DNA from: Hirsutella rhossiliensis
Taxonomy: Eukaryota > Ascomycota > Sordariomycetes > Hypocreales > Ophiocordycipitaceae
Direction of reading: 5' to 3'
DNA: 64,000 bases
Assembly: GCF_020360975.1 (NCBI RefSeq)
Contig: NW_025408675.1
Location: 1,612,001-1,676,000 of the forward strand
The notes under the pieces are model-generated. The model saw nothing but the letters and a program-made list of their open reading frames with translations. It was not told the origin of the DNA and did no database searches. A program made the position numbers and the translations under genes. This document shows, in pieces, positions 1 to 13,691 of this stretch (position 1 is its first letter; the number at the start of each line of letters is the position of its first letter).

Positions 1-3000
1 CTATATAAACTTATAAATATTAAAGGAGAGGCTTTTAACTATAATAATAGAATTATTAATATAAAGATTAATTACCTTAATATTAATATCTAGGGCTATA
101 ACGAATAAGTTAACTTTAATATTATAAATATTAAATAATATAACCTTATACTAAGGCTTCTATAGCTATAAGAGAGCAACCTACTAATTAACTAGAAAAC
201 TAGCTAGCTATATTAAAATAAAGATATAGGTTTCTAAGACTAATAGATTTAAAAGAAAGTAAAATTTTATAATAATTTAGCTACTAAATAGAATAAAATA
301 AATAACCGTTTAAGTATATTATTATAGGCTTTACTAATATAAATAAAAATAATAACTAAACTAGCGGATATAATAAAATCGACTAATAAGACCTATATAC
401 TAACTAATATAGCTATATAACCTAGTATCCGATATAAATAAAATAAAGGATATAATATAAAGATCTAAAGAGTTATTACTATTCTAAGGAAAGACCTTAA
501 ATAAATTAATAAAGAGCTTAAGTTAAGGGAAACTAGCTCTTAAAAGAAAGAATAAAGCCTATAAAATAGAATAAAGAATATCCCCTAGTAATACTATAAA
601 TATAATAAACCCTTTAAGGAAGAACTTAAGATAGGGTTACCTAAATATAGCTAATAGGACTACGAAATTTATCTTAAGGATAGAATAACGCCGACGTTCT
701 ATAAGATCTATAACTTAAACGAAAAGCAACTATAAATACTACGCGACTACCTTAACGAGAATCTATAAAAGGGATATATATAAACGTTAATATCTAAAGT
801 AAGCTACCTAGTTATATTTATTTTAAAGAAAAACGGTAAGCTACGACTAATTATCGACTATAAACGCTTAAACGATATTATAATAAAGGACCGAATACTA
901 TTATCGCTTATATTAAAACTATAAGATCGACTATATAGTAAAAGATAGTTTATAGCCCTCGATCTTAAAGGCGCTTATAACTTAATATATATAAAAAAAG
1001 GATATAAATAGATAATAGCCTTTAGAATAAAATTTAAACTATTTAAATATCTAGTAATACTATTTAAACTTATAAATATACTAGCTACCTTTTAATAGAT
1101 AATTAATAATATCCTACGTAAATACTTAGATATCTTTATAATAATATACCTAAATAATATCTTAATTTTCTTAGATACCTTAGAAGAATATAAGGAATAT
1201 ATCTATAAGGTACTCTATATACTTTAAAATATAAAGTTACTAGTTAAACTAAAGAAAAGTAAGTTTTATATATAAGAAGTAGACTTCCTTAAATATACGA
1301 TCTTACTAAGAGAGATATAAATATAATAAGATAAGATTAACTTAGTTAAAGAATAGCTAATACTAAAGAAAGTTAAGGATATATAAAGTTTCCTAGGATT
1401 TATAAATTACTACTAACGATTTATTAAAGATTTCGGAAAGATTATAGTACTACTATATAACTTAATAAAGAAGGAAAAAGAATTTATATAGGATAATAAA
1501 GCTAACGAAGCTTTTAAATATATTAAAACTACGATTATATAAGAACTAGTCTTAACTACCTTTAATTTAAAACGATAAATCGAACTTAAAACTAATATAT
1601 TAGACTTTACTCTAGGAGTATAAATTAAATAAAAAGATAATAAAGGAAGACTACGACCGATTATATTTTATTTAAAGAAGCTTTATAGTATAGAACTTAA
1701 TTACCTTATCTACGATAAAGAATTCCTTATAATTATCTAAGCTTTTAAGGAATTTTAATACTACCTTCTTAAAAGTAAGTATAAAGTTAAGGTTTATATA
1801 GATTATAAAAATATCTTATACTTTATAATAATATAATAGTTAAACGGACGATAGATTTAATAGGCCGAATACTTATTAGAATTTAACTATAAAATAATCT
1901 ATAGAAAAGGAATAGAAAACGGTCGAGCTAATACCTTTAGTTAATAAAGTAACTATAATATAGGGGCACCTATAGTAAAAGGATAGCTCCTAGAAATTAA
2001 CGAAAATAGGAACTACTAGTAACGATAGCTAAATATAATATTTAAAGTATAACTTAATAACTTAATATACTAAAAGATCTTAAAATAAATAAAAGAATAT
2101 AAAGTATTAAACGGATATAATATAAAACATTTAAATGTTTTAATATATAAAAATAAAATCTAGATATTACTAGAATTATAAGATAAAGTAATATAAGATA
2201 TATATAAATATTTAATATATAGATACTAAGGAATCTAAAGAATAATAAAATAAATTAAACGATAATATAACTTCTTATAGCTTAAAGAAGTAGTATAATA
2301 AGTTATTAAAAAATATAAACTTTACGTATAAAGTAAAGCTAAACGATATAAGCTATATAGAGAATTATAACCGCTACTAGTATTAAAGAAGCTATAGGAT
2401 TTAATAGCTTTTAACTATATTATAAAGCTATTACTATTAAAAGAACCTATAACTAACGTTAAGTACGATAGTAGATTTATTATTACTAATAAACTAACGA
2501 AGTATAGATACTTCTTACTATATAAAGAAGTAAGTAATATAAAAGAGCTAGTATATATATTCCTATAAATAATTATTAGTAATTATAGACTACTAAATAA
2601 GATTATCTTTAATAGAGGAAGTATATTTATAGCTAAGTTCTAGTAAGCTCTTATAGTATAATTAGGGACGAAATATAAGCTTAGTATAGCTTATTACCTA
2701 TAAATAGATAGATAAATAGAACGACTTAATTAAAAGCTTAAATAATATTTACGATACTATATTAGCTACGAATAAAACGATTAAGTTAAATAGCTATTAA
2801 TAGTATAACTAGCTTATAATAGCTTAGTTATAGAAATAATTAAGCTCTTACTAATATACGCTAATTATAGATATAACCTAGAAGTATTTAAGGTTACTCG
2901 ATAAGGACTATAAGCGGAATAAGCGATACTATAAGTAGATTAGCTATAAAAATTATATAAAGAAATATAATAAGAACTTTAATTTATTAGAGAATAAATA

Positions 3001-3420
3001 TCTACTTACTATAATCGGAAAAGATTATAGGGACTAATCTTTTAAGAAGGAGATATAGTCTACCTTATATAACGAAATATTAAAATAAAACGACTAAGTA
3101 ATAAATTAAACTTTAAAAAACTTAAACCGTTTAAAGTTAAGAAAACTATTTTAAAAGTTAACTATAAACTTACGCTACTAATAATAATATAGATATACTT
3201 AATATTTTATATCTTATTATTAAAACTAGCGCTATAAAACGCTAAACTATAAGAAAAAATTAAAGTCGATAATAATTAAGAATATAAAATAGAATAAATA
3301 CTAAATATAAGAAAATAAGGTTAGTAATAAGAATACCTTATTAAATAAAAAGGATATAGACTAAAGGAAAATACCTAGGAGCTACTTAAGTATTTAACCT
3401 ACTATAGTTCTCTACTTTAA
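1..3420 (+). mobile_element. RIP-destroyed Ty3/gypsy chromovirus, pol region
   Basis: Remnant of a Ty3/gypsy retrotransposon, cut at its 5' side by the window edge. Reading through the many stops, reverse transcriptase is recognisable near 830-1,290; the catalytic YLDDILIF motif now reads YLNNILIF at about 1,147-1,170, each Asp-to-Asn change being one G-to-A. RNase H-like sequence follows at about 1,590-1,750, an integrase core at about 2,600-2,780 and a C-terminal chromodomain at about 3,280-3,405, the order expected for chromoviruses. CpA and TpG dinucleotides are almost absent, as RIP leaves them. No frame stays open, so the element is dead. The stretch near 1-660 probably holds the end of gag and the protease but was not resolved. 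Confidence 0.85.
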
Positions 3421-4171
3421 TAGTTCTACTAAGCGAACCCTTACTTAGAAATATAAGGTTACTAAGAATAGTATCTTAGTTTAATATATCTAAGGCACTA
3501 AACGATTAAACCTCGCTAATAGTAATAGTTTCCTTATTTAATAAATAAACCGATTTATCTTAAAAAGAACGCGTTATACTATCTTCTTTATTAATAACTT
3601 ATATACCCCGCTAAAATAACTTATTACCTTAGTCCTTTAGGAAACGCTTTTATTTCCTAATCTAAGCTAAGCGAGCTATTGCTTCCTTTAACGCTTCTTT
3701 TACTTTCCGTTCGTTTAAATTAATCTTTTACTATTAATTTATAATATAACGAACTAAAAAAGAAGGAATATTAGCAAAAAGAATAATAAGGAAGGAAAGG
3801 GATAAAATAAACGGGCGGACGCTATATTATAACTATTATAAGAACGGCCTATAGAGGTATATTTAAAACACCGATTAGAACGCTCGCCGACCTTATACGT
3901 TAGGCCTAACTAAAAATAATAAAAGTAAGGTATAATTTTAATACTATAGATCTTAGTCTAGGATACTAGCTCCGATCGTTAACGCGATTTATTAGAATTA
4001 TAAGAATAGGATTTTTTTAAAATATAACTAAATATACTATTAGTAGTATATCCTAAAAGGATAAAGGAATAAGGAACGATATACTTATATATAACGCGAT
4101 AAGGGTATATTTATATACGGCGGCTAAGATAGTAGGTCTTAAAGGTAAGACTAAAAGGAGGGGAGGCATCT

Positions 4172-4654
4172 TATTACGACTACGGTCTAGTAAACCGCGG
4201 GAACTAGTATATATTACGAGGGCACGTAACGTAGGGAATAAGGAATATTAAACGGACCGACGGGCTAATTAGGTTTAGAGCGATAGGTTACTTTAGCGCT
4301 TTAACGCTCTATGGCTAGGATCGTAGGATCGCTCTAGCGCTCTAGCGCTCCTAGGCTATAGGATTACCTAGTACTCTCGGCGATCTAAGGAAGCTCTTAA
4401 GATATATAAGGAAGGAATAGAATACTCCTTTAAATAGATAGCTCGATAGCTTTTAATATTATAATTATTACGATCTCTATTACGATCTTATCTCTAATTC
4501 TAATTACTTAATTACTTAGTTATAGTCTATAGTCTATAACCTCTAACTTATTACTAATATAATATACTTATTATTACTTAGACTACGCCCTATTATATTT
4601 ACTAATATAAACCCCTTAATAGGTTTATCCCTTAAGAATAATATTAGTCGTTAT
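4172..4654 (+). repeat. 3' LTR of the left gypsy element
   Basis: This block matches 59,719-60,197 in the same orientation and 62,240-62,687 in the opposite orientation. It follows the chromodomain of the left element, which makes it the 3' LTR. Shared landmarks are CTACGGTCTAG near the start, a repeated GCGCTCTAG stretch in the middle and GGTTTATCCCTTA near the end. The expected TG...CA termini now read TA...TA, consistent with RIP. Ends are approximate, set by where the copies stop matching. The 750 bp between the chromodomain and this LTR is AT-rich and unresolved. Confidence 0.75.
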
Positions 4655-7600
4655 ATAGTTTCTTTATATCTTCTAAGTTCCTTATAACTTTACTTATACG
4701 CTAGTCCCTTATACCGCTTAGTAGGAAGGGTAGGAATATAGCTACTTAGCCTTAATAATAATCTAATACTAGGTTAAAGGAATAGTTAGGCTATACCTTA
4801 AGATAATTAAGTAGCGATGCTTAAAGGTTAAAGTAATTCTAAAGTAAAGGTATAAGGTAATATAAGAAGCCCTATAAATAGATAAAATCTTATACTAAGA
4901 CTAGTATTTCTTTAAGCTAAATAAAAGGATAAGTATAAAAGGCTATATCGATAGGCTAATATATAAAATCTAAGCTATCGCGGCGAACGAACTTAATTAT
5001 ATATAAGCGATATTATAGGTTAGCGGAGTTTCCTAGTAGTTTAATAGCGGGGTTAGATAACTATAAAGGATACTATTTAATTAGGGTTTAACGACTTTCG
5101 GCGGAGTCTTTCTTATAAGGATTCCTAGGTATAAACGGATTTACTAATATAACCGTATTATTTTAGGAGATTAAGAAGAATAAGACCTCTAGGAAGTCTT
5201 AGAGGTAGTTAACCTCTAAGATAGGCCTAGTAGATAGAAACTACCGCTCTAAAAAGATATAGAACTAGCTTATATAGTAAGGAGAGCGAGAAAAGAGCTA
5301 ACTACGCTAGCTACCCTTATAGAGCAACCTAACCTAATCGCTTAAGCTATACGCGGTTTCTTTAAAAGACTCCTCCCTAAAAAGACCCCTAACTATTTAA
5401 TCGCGCTAACGGGAATCGAGAATAGGCCTAGACCTTTATTACCTTAAGCGTTAACTAAATTAAGCTCCTTATCTAAACTAAGTAGCCTTTCCCTAAGTAA
5501 CCTTAAGATAGGATCCCTACCCTAGAATCTATAAAGGAGAGAGCTAAGCGCCCCTACTAGTCCCTTTATCTATATAGAAACAACGCCTTTATTTTCCCCC
5601 TTAAATATATAGCTAATTAAGCCTACTCCTCGCCCGCTACTAACGACCCCTTTAAATATATAAAGGAGCGAAAGACTTATAACTATACCCCCGCTAATAG
5701 CCCGATAAGAAGCTAGTAGGGAAGAAAGGTAGATAGCGCGGCTGCTAACTCGCCCTAGGACTCCGAAATTACTAGGCGCTCGGTTAATTACCCTAAGGCC
5801 GAAGACTCTAGTAACGCCTACGGCGCGCCCTATTACTCCCTAGAAATAAAGTATAGTAATAGCCTCTCTAGCTATAGTCCCTATAAGGTTTATACTAGGC
5901 TTTAAACCCTCCTAAGTTAAAGGAGTTAAAAACCTAGGAATATATTAAAACTACCGCTAGGATATTAACGACTATAATTCTATATATTTATATAGGACTA
6001 CTAGCGATATAATAACGACTAGTCTATAAGACTCTATAGCTTATTTAATCTAGCTATACCTAAAGCTATAAACTAGTAAAGATATTAACTACTTTATTTC
6101 CCTAACGCCCTTAGGAATAATAAGCGCGAATACTTAGGAGTATATATAAGGGGTAGTAGATAATTATCTAAAAAGGGAAGTACGCGAGTAAAGATAAGAA
6201 AGAGCTAAATAAGTAGCTTATAGGTAAAGGGAGGAATAAATAACGTAAAGGGAAGGGATTATAGTAAAGGAGAAAAGTTCTATTAACGGTTTATTTACTT
6301 ACTTACGTGCTTAGGAAGAGAGCCTTACCCGTTATTATCGCGCCCTTTCCGTTAGTATCTTAGGTCGGAAAGTTACTAGGGAGGAGTTTAATAAGTAAGA
6401 TCGCACCCCTATAGATATTAGCCCGTTAAAGAGATAAGACCCTTAGTACTCCCCTTTTATTTTACTTCTAAGTATACTTAAAGGCTTTATAATAACCTTA
6501 ATTATCTAATTAGGTATCTTCTTTAATTATAGTTAATTTAAATTTTTATTTTTCCCTTTTAAAGTAAAGGCCGCTAGTTACGCGACTTTAGTAGAGATAA
6601 AGAAGCATAAAGTAAAGAAATCTCTAAGACTTATATTTATAACCTAAGGCCCTTAGAGCTATATATAGGACCGATAATTAGATAATTACGTAGTTAATTA
6701 CTCTACTAATCCTTAGCTATATACTACGCGTACTTTAGGTATATACCCTCGTCCCCGTTAAACTATTTAACCCTTTACCTTTAATTTTACCTTTATATAT
6801 TTTATAAATACTTCTTATATCTCTCTTTATAATAATTAAGTTTACTAAAAGAGAGGCGTTTACCTTAATATCTTACCTTTTCCTTAGTTTCTAGTATTAA
6901 ATCTAAGAGTCTTTACTAAGGTATTTACCTTTAAAATATTAGTATACTTTATAGATAAGTATCCTAGCTTATTATATTAAAAATATATAATTCCTAATTA
7001 AGTAAAAGATCCTTTTCTTTAATAACGTCCCTTAGTTTAGCCCTTAGTAAGTATATTACTAGCTTACTAGTTATTAGTCGAATTAGTAGTATTTCCTTAA
7101 CGATTTAGCTTAGCTTATTAGCTTCTTTAATTCCTCCCTTTATATATACTACCTTAAGGTATAATACTATTTTTATTCTTAGCTCCTTTAAAGGTAAAAG
7201 TAATATTAGTATATTACCTCTTATTAATAATAATATCTTAATATTATTAAGCGACTTATATAAGCTCTTCCTATTAATAAGTATAAATAGGTATTAAATA
7301 AAGGTTAATTTAGTCTTAAAGTTATAGCTCTAGCTTAGCGAAAAATATAAGAGTACGCGCCTTTTTTAATAGGCGTTTAAAATACCTCTTTAAGAAGTTA
7401 AGGTATAAGCTAAACTCTAAGGGGGACTAGCTTTCTTATTAGTAAGCCTCCTTTAATTATATCGCTAATAGTATCTCCTTACTTATAGTATCCTTAATTA
7501 AGATAAGTATTTATTCTTTAAAGTATACTTAATCTATATTATAATTAGTCTAGTTAATTATCGTTTATTTTTTAAAGTATTAGCGCTATCTCGCTTTATA

Positions 7601-10125
7601 GTTGCTATATATATAATCTAGTATATAAAGGATCTTTATTTTATCGCGACGAAAATATCTAAGCGCTATCCTAAAATCGTCTTTTAGATTATAAGTTTAG
7701 TTTAGATATTTCTATATATTAATAGGTTAAGATAATTAAGCGAAATTTTTAATTTTAACCTTACTACCGCGACTACTATTTAATTTAAGGGAGTAAGACT
7801 ATCGATGCTTTCTTAAATAGATAGCGATAGTATTAGCGCGTTTAGTAATTTCCTCTTTTAATTATATAATATAGTCTTATAGGTATTTTATCTCCTTTAG
7901 CTCCTTAATACGCGCTTATAGAGCTATAAGCTTTTCCTTAAAAGATAGTTATCTTATACTTATAAGTAGTAATATCTTCGATATAGTTATAATACTATCT
8001 ATAGTAAGGGTTTATTTTAAAGATATATCTTCTTATTCTTTATCTCTTAAGTAAATACTTAATATATATAATAAAGAGGCCTTAACTAGTTAACTACTAT
8101 ATCGCCTTATAGGAGTATTATATAGTCTTCTTTAAGTAGCTATCTCTATTAAGTAACTAAAAAAGGAAGCTTTAGAAATTATAAGGGAATATATATTATA
8201 GTACGATTAGTTAGGAAGTAAAGATAGCTAGAAGTACTACGCTATATATATTATATTCTCCTTATTATAAGACTAAAGCTTATAAGAAGAGGAAGTTCTC
8301 TTCTTTAGTTAGAGTAGCGAGTAGTCTATAACTCGCGAGCGGGGTAGGCACGATTCCCTACTAATACCCTACTAATATATTAGTACTATATACCTAAGCG
8401 CTTTATTAGCCTATACCTCTTAGTAGCGCTCTTATACTCTTAATTACCTAAGTAAACTAAGTATTACGTTCGCTTTAATTTTATAACTATAGAGCAGAGA
8501 TATTTATATATATATATATACCAGCGTAGGTAGTTTAACTAAACTAAGTAATTAAACGTTAGTTTTAAAGGTCGCTAAAAGTAGCTGTTTTATATATAGG
8601 GATATAGAGAGGGTAAAATAAAGAGTAGATTATACTATTATAAAGTAGGTAAAGGTATAGGCTTAGGTACGGTCTATTAAAAGAAGGTTAATAATCTATA
8701 AAAGGGAAAAGAAAGAGAAGTATAGGCATAGCTTATATAAGCACGGAGGCCGTTTATATATAGACCTAGCCTAGACCTTAGTCTAAGCCTATATAAAGTA
8801 AAAGCCCTTATAAGTAGTATATAAAGAAGTAAATACTATACTATATTATAATAGCTATTTAGGCCCTATTTCTTATTTATTATAAACTTTATTTATAGCT
8901 AGCTAAGGAAGAAGTAAAAGGACTTAAGCTTACTATCTTAAGTTAGCTAAGGAAGCGGCTTTTATATTAGTAGTACCGCCGCTATAACTAGCGTTATAAA
9001 GGTTATAAGGGTTAATACTAGTCTTATAGATAGCTCCCTTAATATAGTAAGAACCTTATTCTTCTCGCTAGCTATTATACTTTTAATCGCTTCTAGGATA
9101 GCTATAATACTTTCTATCTACTTAAGAGGTAGTAGGGTGCTCCCTTAAAAAAGCAGTACCTTTTTTAGGGAGATATCTATTAGATCTATTAGTTAATAGC
9201 TTATACCTACCCTCGTAGTATAGTAGTTATATACCTAGGAGGACTACTAGCTATAACGCTAGAGTCGATTTAAATATAGCTAAGGGCACGATTAATTTTT
9301 AGGTAAACTAATAGACTACGCTAACCTACTTATTAATTAGCTAATTAGCGCTTTTAAAAGCGCTTATAAATATACTAGTAGTCTAGCCCTACTATAAGTA
9401 GGCCGGCCTAGACCTCGCTTACCTAAACCTAGTAATAAATTTATTAGGACCTCCCCTTAACCTTAGTCTAGGCCCCCTAACTAGGAAAATAAAAACCTAG
9501 GGCCGATACTAGTAACTTAATAAGTATAACGTAAAGCCGGTATAATAACCTAACTACTAGCCCGGCTAAAGGCCGGTATTAATAAAAATAGCCCGCTAAG
9601 CCTTATAGCGGAAAAATAAAGTAGAGCCTAAGAAGATATTATTATAAGATAAGGTTAAGGATAATTATATAATTAACTATTAACTAAAAACGCTCGTACT
9701 ACCGATTAATACTATATACCTTATATATATAAAGGAGTTACTTTCTAAGGTTACTTTATAGTAAGGCTAACGCGATTCCGACTAACTAAAACGATACCTA
9801 CGATAGTTAGTATAAGATTCCTATATATTATAACCGTAACCCGGTATAAGGGCTGACTAGCTATAAAAGAGGGGAGGGTTTTCTTTTAAGTACTCTAGTT
9901 TTTCCCTCTTATTTAACGCCGAAGTTCTAGATACCTCTAGATAGGTTACTAGTATAATCTTAATTAATAAATAGCTTATACTATTATAAAGTAAGTAGAG
10001 GCGTATATATAGGTACTATTTATAGGATAATATTAATAAGCTATATAAAGCTCTTTTATATATAGCTAGCTTATATATATATATATATATAAGATCCGGC
10101 CCTTTATATATAACTATATAGCTTA
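4655..10125. other. AT-rich RIP tract, no gene seen
   Basis: No frame stays open here on either strand. The sequence is dominated by TpA with very few CpA or TpG dinucleotides, and includes a (TA)n run at about 10,070-10,092 and a shorter one near 8,500. It is very probably one or more further transposons too damaged to classify by eye. No tRNA, rRNA or intact gene is visible. Confidence 0.7.
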
Positions 10126-10968
10126 AGCTAAAGCCTAAGCTTATAACTTATAATAGTTAAAGACTCTTATATAGATTAAAAGAAATAGTATATATAATAC
10201 GATAAAACTTTTAAAGTAAAAGAAAATTAATAATAGTATAAAGGCTTTTAAGTAATAATATAACTATTATATTTAAGGAGAATACTATACTTTAAAGATA
10301 TAACTAAGCTTAGTTTTAAGCTATATTTAAAGTAAAAGTAGCTTTTATAAGTAATAGCCTTATAATTATTAATAAAGAGGTCTAAGTTAAGATACTAAAA
10401 AAAAAGAATTTAAAAAGGATAGTAAGGGCTAATAATATCTTGATTATCTAGCTATATATAAAGAAACCTTATATTAAATATATACTTTAGATAGCTTTTA
10501 TCTTAACTATAAAAAGTATAAAGAAAGTAAACTAACTTTATAATAAAAGCTTAGTAATTTAGTTAAAGATCTTTAACGCTAAATTATATAATAATATAAT
10601 ATAGCTATATTAATACTTTAAGTACTATTAAAGTAAATATATTATTAAGTACTATAATATAAAGGCGCTCTATAAGTAATATAAGGTATTAGTATATAAA
10701 GGTAGTAAAAATATATATTAGTTTTAAAGACTAAAAAGATGCCTATTTAATATACGCTCTACTATAATATATACCTAGCGTAAAGCTATACTTACCTAAA
10801 ACTATAGAAGGCTTAAGATAGTACTTAAGGAGCTTACTTAGTAAGGCCTAAGAGGTTCTAAGAGCGCTTAAAGGCTAGGTCCTAGGTCGGGAAGAGGGTA
10901 GAGGCTATACTAGCTAGAAGGCTAGCAAAGAGGTAGAGAGCTATAACTATAGCTCTAGAGAAAGAAAA
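10126..10968 (+). mobile_element. LINE (Tad-like) ORF1 remnant
   Basis: At 10,614-10,700 one frame has Tyr codons spaced exactly as the Cys and His residues of two CCHC zinc knuckles (C-x2-C-x4-H-x4-C, then a second knuckle with a longer last spacing). TGC-to-TAC and CAC-to-TAC changes are what RIP would give. Paired knuckles followed by a basic tail are typical of ORF1 of Tad-type LINE elements in ascomycetes. The remnant stops at about 10,968, where normal base composition resumes; no ORF2 is seen. The 5' limit is a guess. Confidence 0.5.
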
Positions 10969-11747
10969 GGACAACGCTAAACCATCCTAATTATATCTCG
11001 TGGCCGTCATGCTTTCACTCCGATCGCCGACCACTATTAGTGACCCGCACATACAGTCAGTAGCAAACGAATCTTCCCCCTCTCTAGACTGTCCTTGATC
11101 TTCTTAAATTCCCTACCGACGTGCCGGAGGGTTCTGTAATTGCGCGGGCAACGACCCGTTTCCAAAGCATGAGACACTCTTTTCTCCTCACTCAGCGTCG
11201 ATTCCAACAGTACGTGCCATCAGACTACACCTGGGCCTAATAAAGCTCTGAAGAATGGCGAGTTGATAGACGAGACTCGGGTCTGCATTGAGCTAAATGA
11301 CTTCTCCAATGGAGGTCGAGTGGACGGTGGAGTGATCGTGCCTGCAACGAAGGGGGAAACGATGCGTTTCAGCCATCGATGTTATCTCACGAAGGGGCCA
11401 CCGTTGGAATCATCCTTGACGGACCTCCATTGCATGTAGACAGGATAGGAATGGCTCACTCTTCAGCACCACCCCCGAAGCGCGTGTTCGCCGTATTTGC
11501 TACCGCGGCTTATCTCTGGTGTAAGTCTGCTCGTTCTCAGACGACAACCGACGTGACCGGGAAGGCCCTTGTCAGTCACAGGCAAATGCCGATTAGTTGA
11601 AGGAGCTGACTATGTGGTATGCGACCGGCAAACTGCAATAAAAGAATGGTTGCAAGGGCCGTGTTTGAGCGGTCCTGCTGCCACGGAGATCTGTTTTCCG
11701 CAGCCAGGGCCATGGCGAACGACCAGGAGTTTGGCAGCTGAATGGGT
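10969..11747. other. Gap between RIP block and bZIP gene
   Basis: Base composition changes abruptly to normal gene-region values at about 10,968. Only short chance ORFs occur. The interval holds the 3' end of the convergent-side bZIP gene; a possible last intron of that gene, with a donor at 11,852, would place part of its terminal exon here. Confidence 0.6.
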
Positions 11748-13691
11748 TCAAGTTAGCCTTTGAGTCATTTTTAACTTCTCTAAGCGTAACGTAGCACCGA
11801 GACCCCTCGCCTTCTCATGAGACAATGTTGGTCGGGATTGAAGGCAACTCACATCCTGTTGGATCGACTTCCTCACGTCGAGTAGGGCCTCGGCCGCGTG
11901 GGGCGAGACAATGCCGTCCTGGACTTCTATCAAAGGCTTGAGACGCGACATGATGATTTCATGAGCACTCGAGGTCTCGGAGATGAGCAAGGACTCAGCC
12001 GTCTTGAGAATCTCGTCGTGGAAGCCGCGACGTTCCCACGTGGACCAGTCGTTGGTGGCCCTGAAAAGATCAGAGATGACCTTGGGTAGGCGCCGGTTGC
12101 GGCTCAGGTACTGCTCATGGGCCAGGGGCGACGTCTCGACAAAGGCGTCGCTGTAATAGGCCGTCACTAGGTCTTCGAAGCAGTTGAAGCCCGCCGCCTC
12201 GACGTGCTGCATGAAGCCCCCCACACGCTCGTCCAGCGAAGAGTTGCCGGACAAGGTGGGGCGGGCCACGTGTGGCACGTTGGTATGGGCGTCCACGGTT
12301 GACCCCAAGAATGGAGGCATTGCTGGCAGAGAATGGTAATGGAGGCCGTCGGCAGGCGGCGAGTGGTCTCGCATCTTGGGGTCCAGCAAGTCGCCTTTCC
12401 AATCCTCGACAGGCTCCTCAAAGGCAAAGTCCAGGCCAGCCGTGTGACTGGGTGTGTAGGCACTGGTGCAGTCGACATTCTGCGAGCGGCCCAGGCCGCC
12501 TGAGGCGATGGCTGAGTCTCCTTTGTCAGTCATCGCGATTCACTATTTGCCACAAGGAACGGCCCACGGCAAGCAGAGTAGGTAAGTGAGGGGGATGACG
12601 GTGAGCACAGGAGAAGGAGAGGGCACCTACTCGGGGCCAAGCCGTCATCTGCTCCGTACGGCGGGGGGGCGACCGATTTGGTCTCGGGGTTCTGGATGCT
12701 GTTGAGCCGGTTGAGGAGCTGCGTTTGGAAGCGAAGGCAGTCGAGAACGAAGTCCTGAGACACGGTAATGGAGCCGTCGGCGCCGGGCCGCGGCGGCGAG
12801 GAGAGGATTCCGTTGGGAGGCTGGGGAGAGGTGTGAGAGTTGGGCGGGCTGTTGAGATAGCGGAAGTCCTGGCCATAGAGGGAGGAACCCGATTCGTCGG
12901 GGGGCGGCTCATAAATGCTCTGCTGAAGCACAGGTGTCTGCGTAAGCGGCTTCTTACCGGCCATAGACGACGGCAATGATTCTGCCACGGCGCAAGGGCC
13001 GGCATGGGTCATGTATTTGACGCCCCCACATGGCTCATTGCTTTCATGGGAATTGTGCTGGAATCTCCGTCGCTCGTGACTGTCAAGCTTTGCCTGTAGT
13101 TCACCGAGCTTTGCCTTCATCCGATTGCCTGTTCCGTGGGAGAAGAGCGCTCGTTAGTATTGACAGGTAACCTGATGGCAGAGGGTGGGTGTGCTGGCCA
13201 GACGAATCCGCCTAGAGGGACAAGAGAGAAGCCCAAAGGGAATGGAAGAGCAGTGTGATTTGAGAGAAGACGACGGGAGAGTTCCAAGAAGCACGGGTGG
13301 ACTAAGCTCGTGCAAAATATAACTCACGATAGGTTCTTTGGGCAACGCGGTTCTGTATTCTCTTCTTCTCCTTAGGGTCCTTGACTCGCGTCCAGTCATC
13401 TTCCTTACTCAGCTCCTTCGGACTCGGCAGGGACAAGTCAGACCCAGGCATCTTGCGACCCTTGCGGACCTTGCCTCTGGTGTTGCCGCTGCTGGCGGTA
13501 ATGCAGTCGCCGACGCCCGGAGGGCTGTGAGGAGAGGAGGCGCCCGAGGCGCTTGAAGGGGTCGGAGAGGTCGACGAGGGTCCCTGGGAGGAGGGGAGGA
13601 GGTCTTGAGTAGCAAGAACTTGCATTGATATGGCGGAATGGTCTGCGAAGGCGGCTGGGCCCGAAAAGAACCAGGCCTCGGCCATGCTCAT
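11748..13691 (-). CDS. YAP/AP-1-type bZIP transcription factor
   Basis: Predicted nuclear transcription factor of about 544 residues. Proposed exons: 13691-13328, 13128-12631 and 12520-11748, all in frame. The basic region lies at residues 101-125 with the bZIP signature N-x7-R (Asn114, Arg122) in RIQNRVAQRTYR; the first intron splits it at codon 122, and the sequence resumes with NRMKAKLGELQAKLD, as in fungal AP-1-like factors. The zipper is short. The N-terminus is Ser/Pro-rich. The start is the ATG at 13691; an open frame runs further upstream, so a longer N-terminus is possible. The C-terminus is uncertain: a strong donor (GTGAGT) at 11852 follows codons for IQQD and could open a last intron. 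No target is known; nothing ties it to the metabolite cluster 13 kb away except position. Confidence 0.85.
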
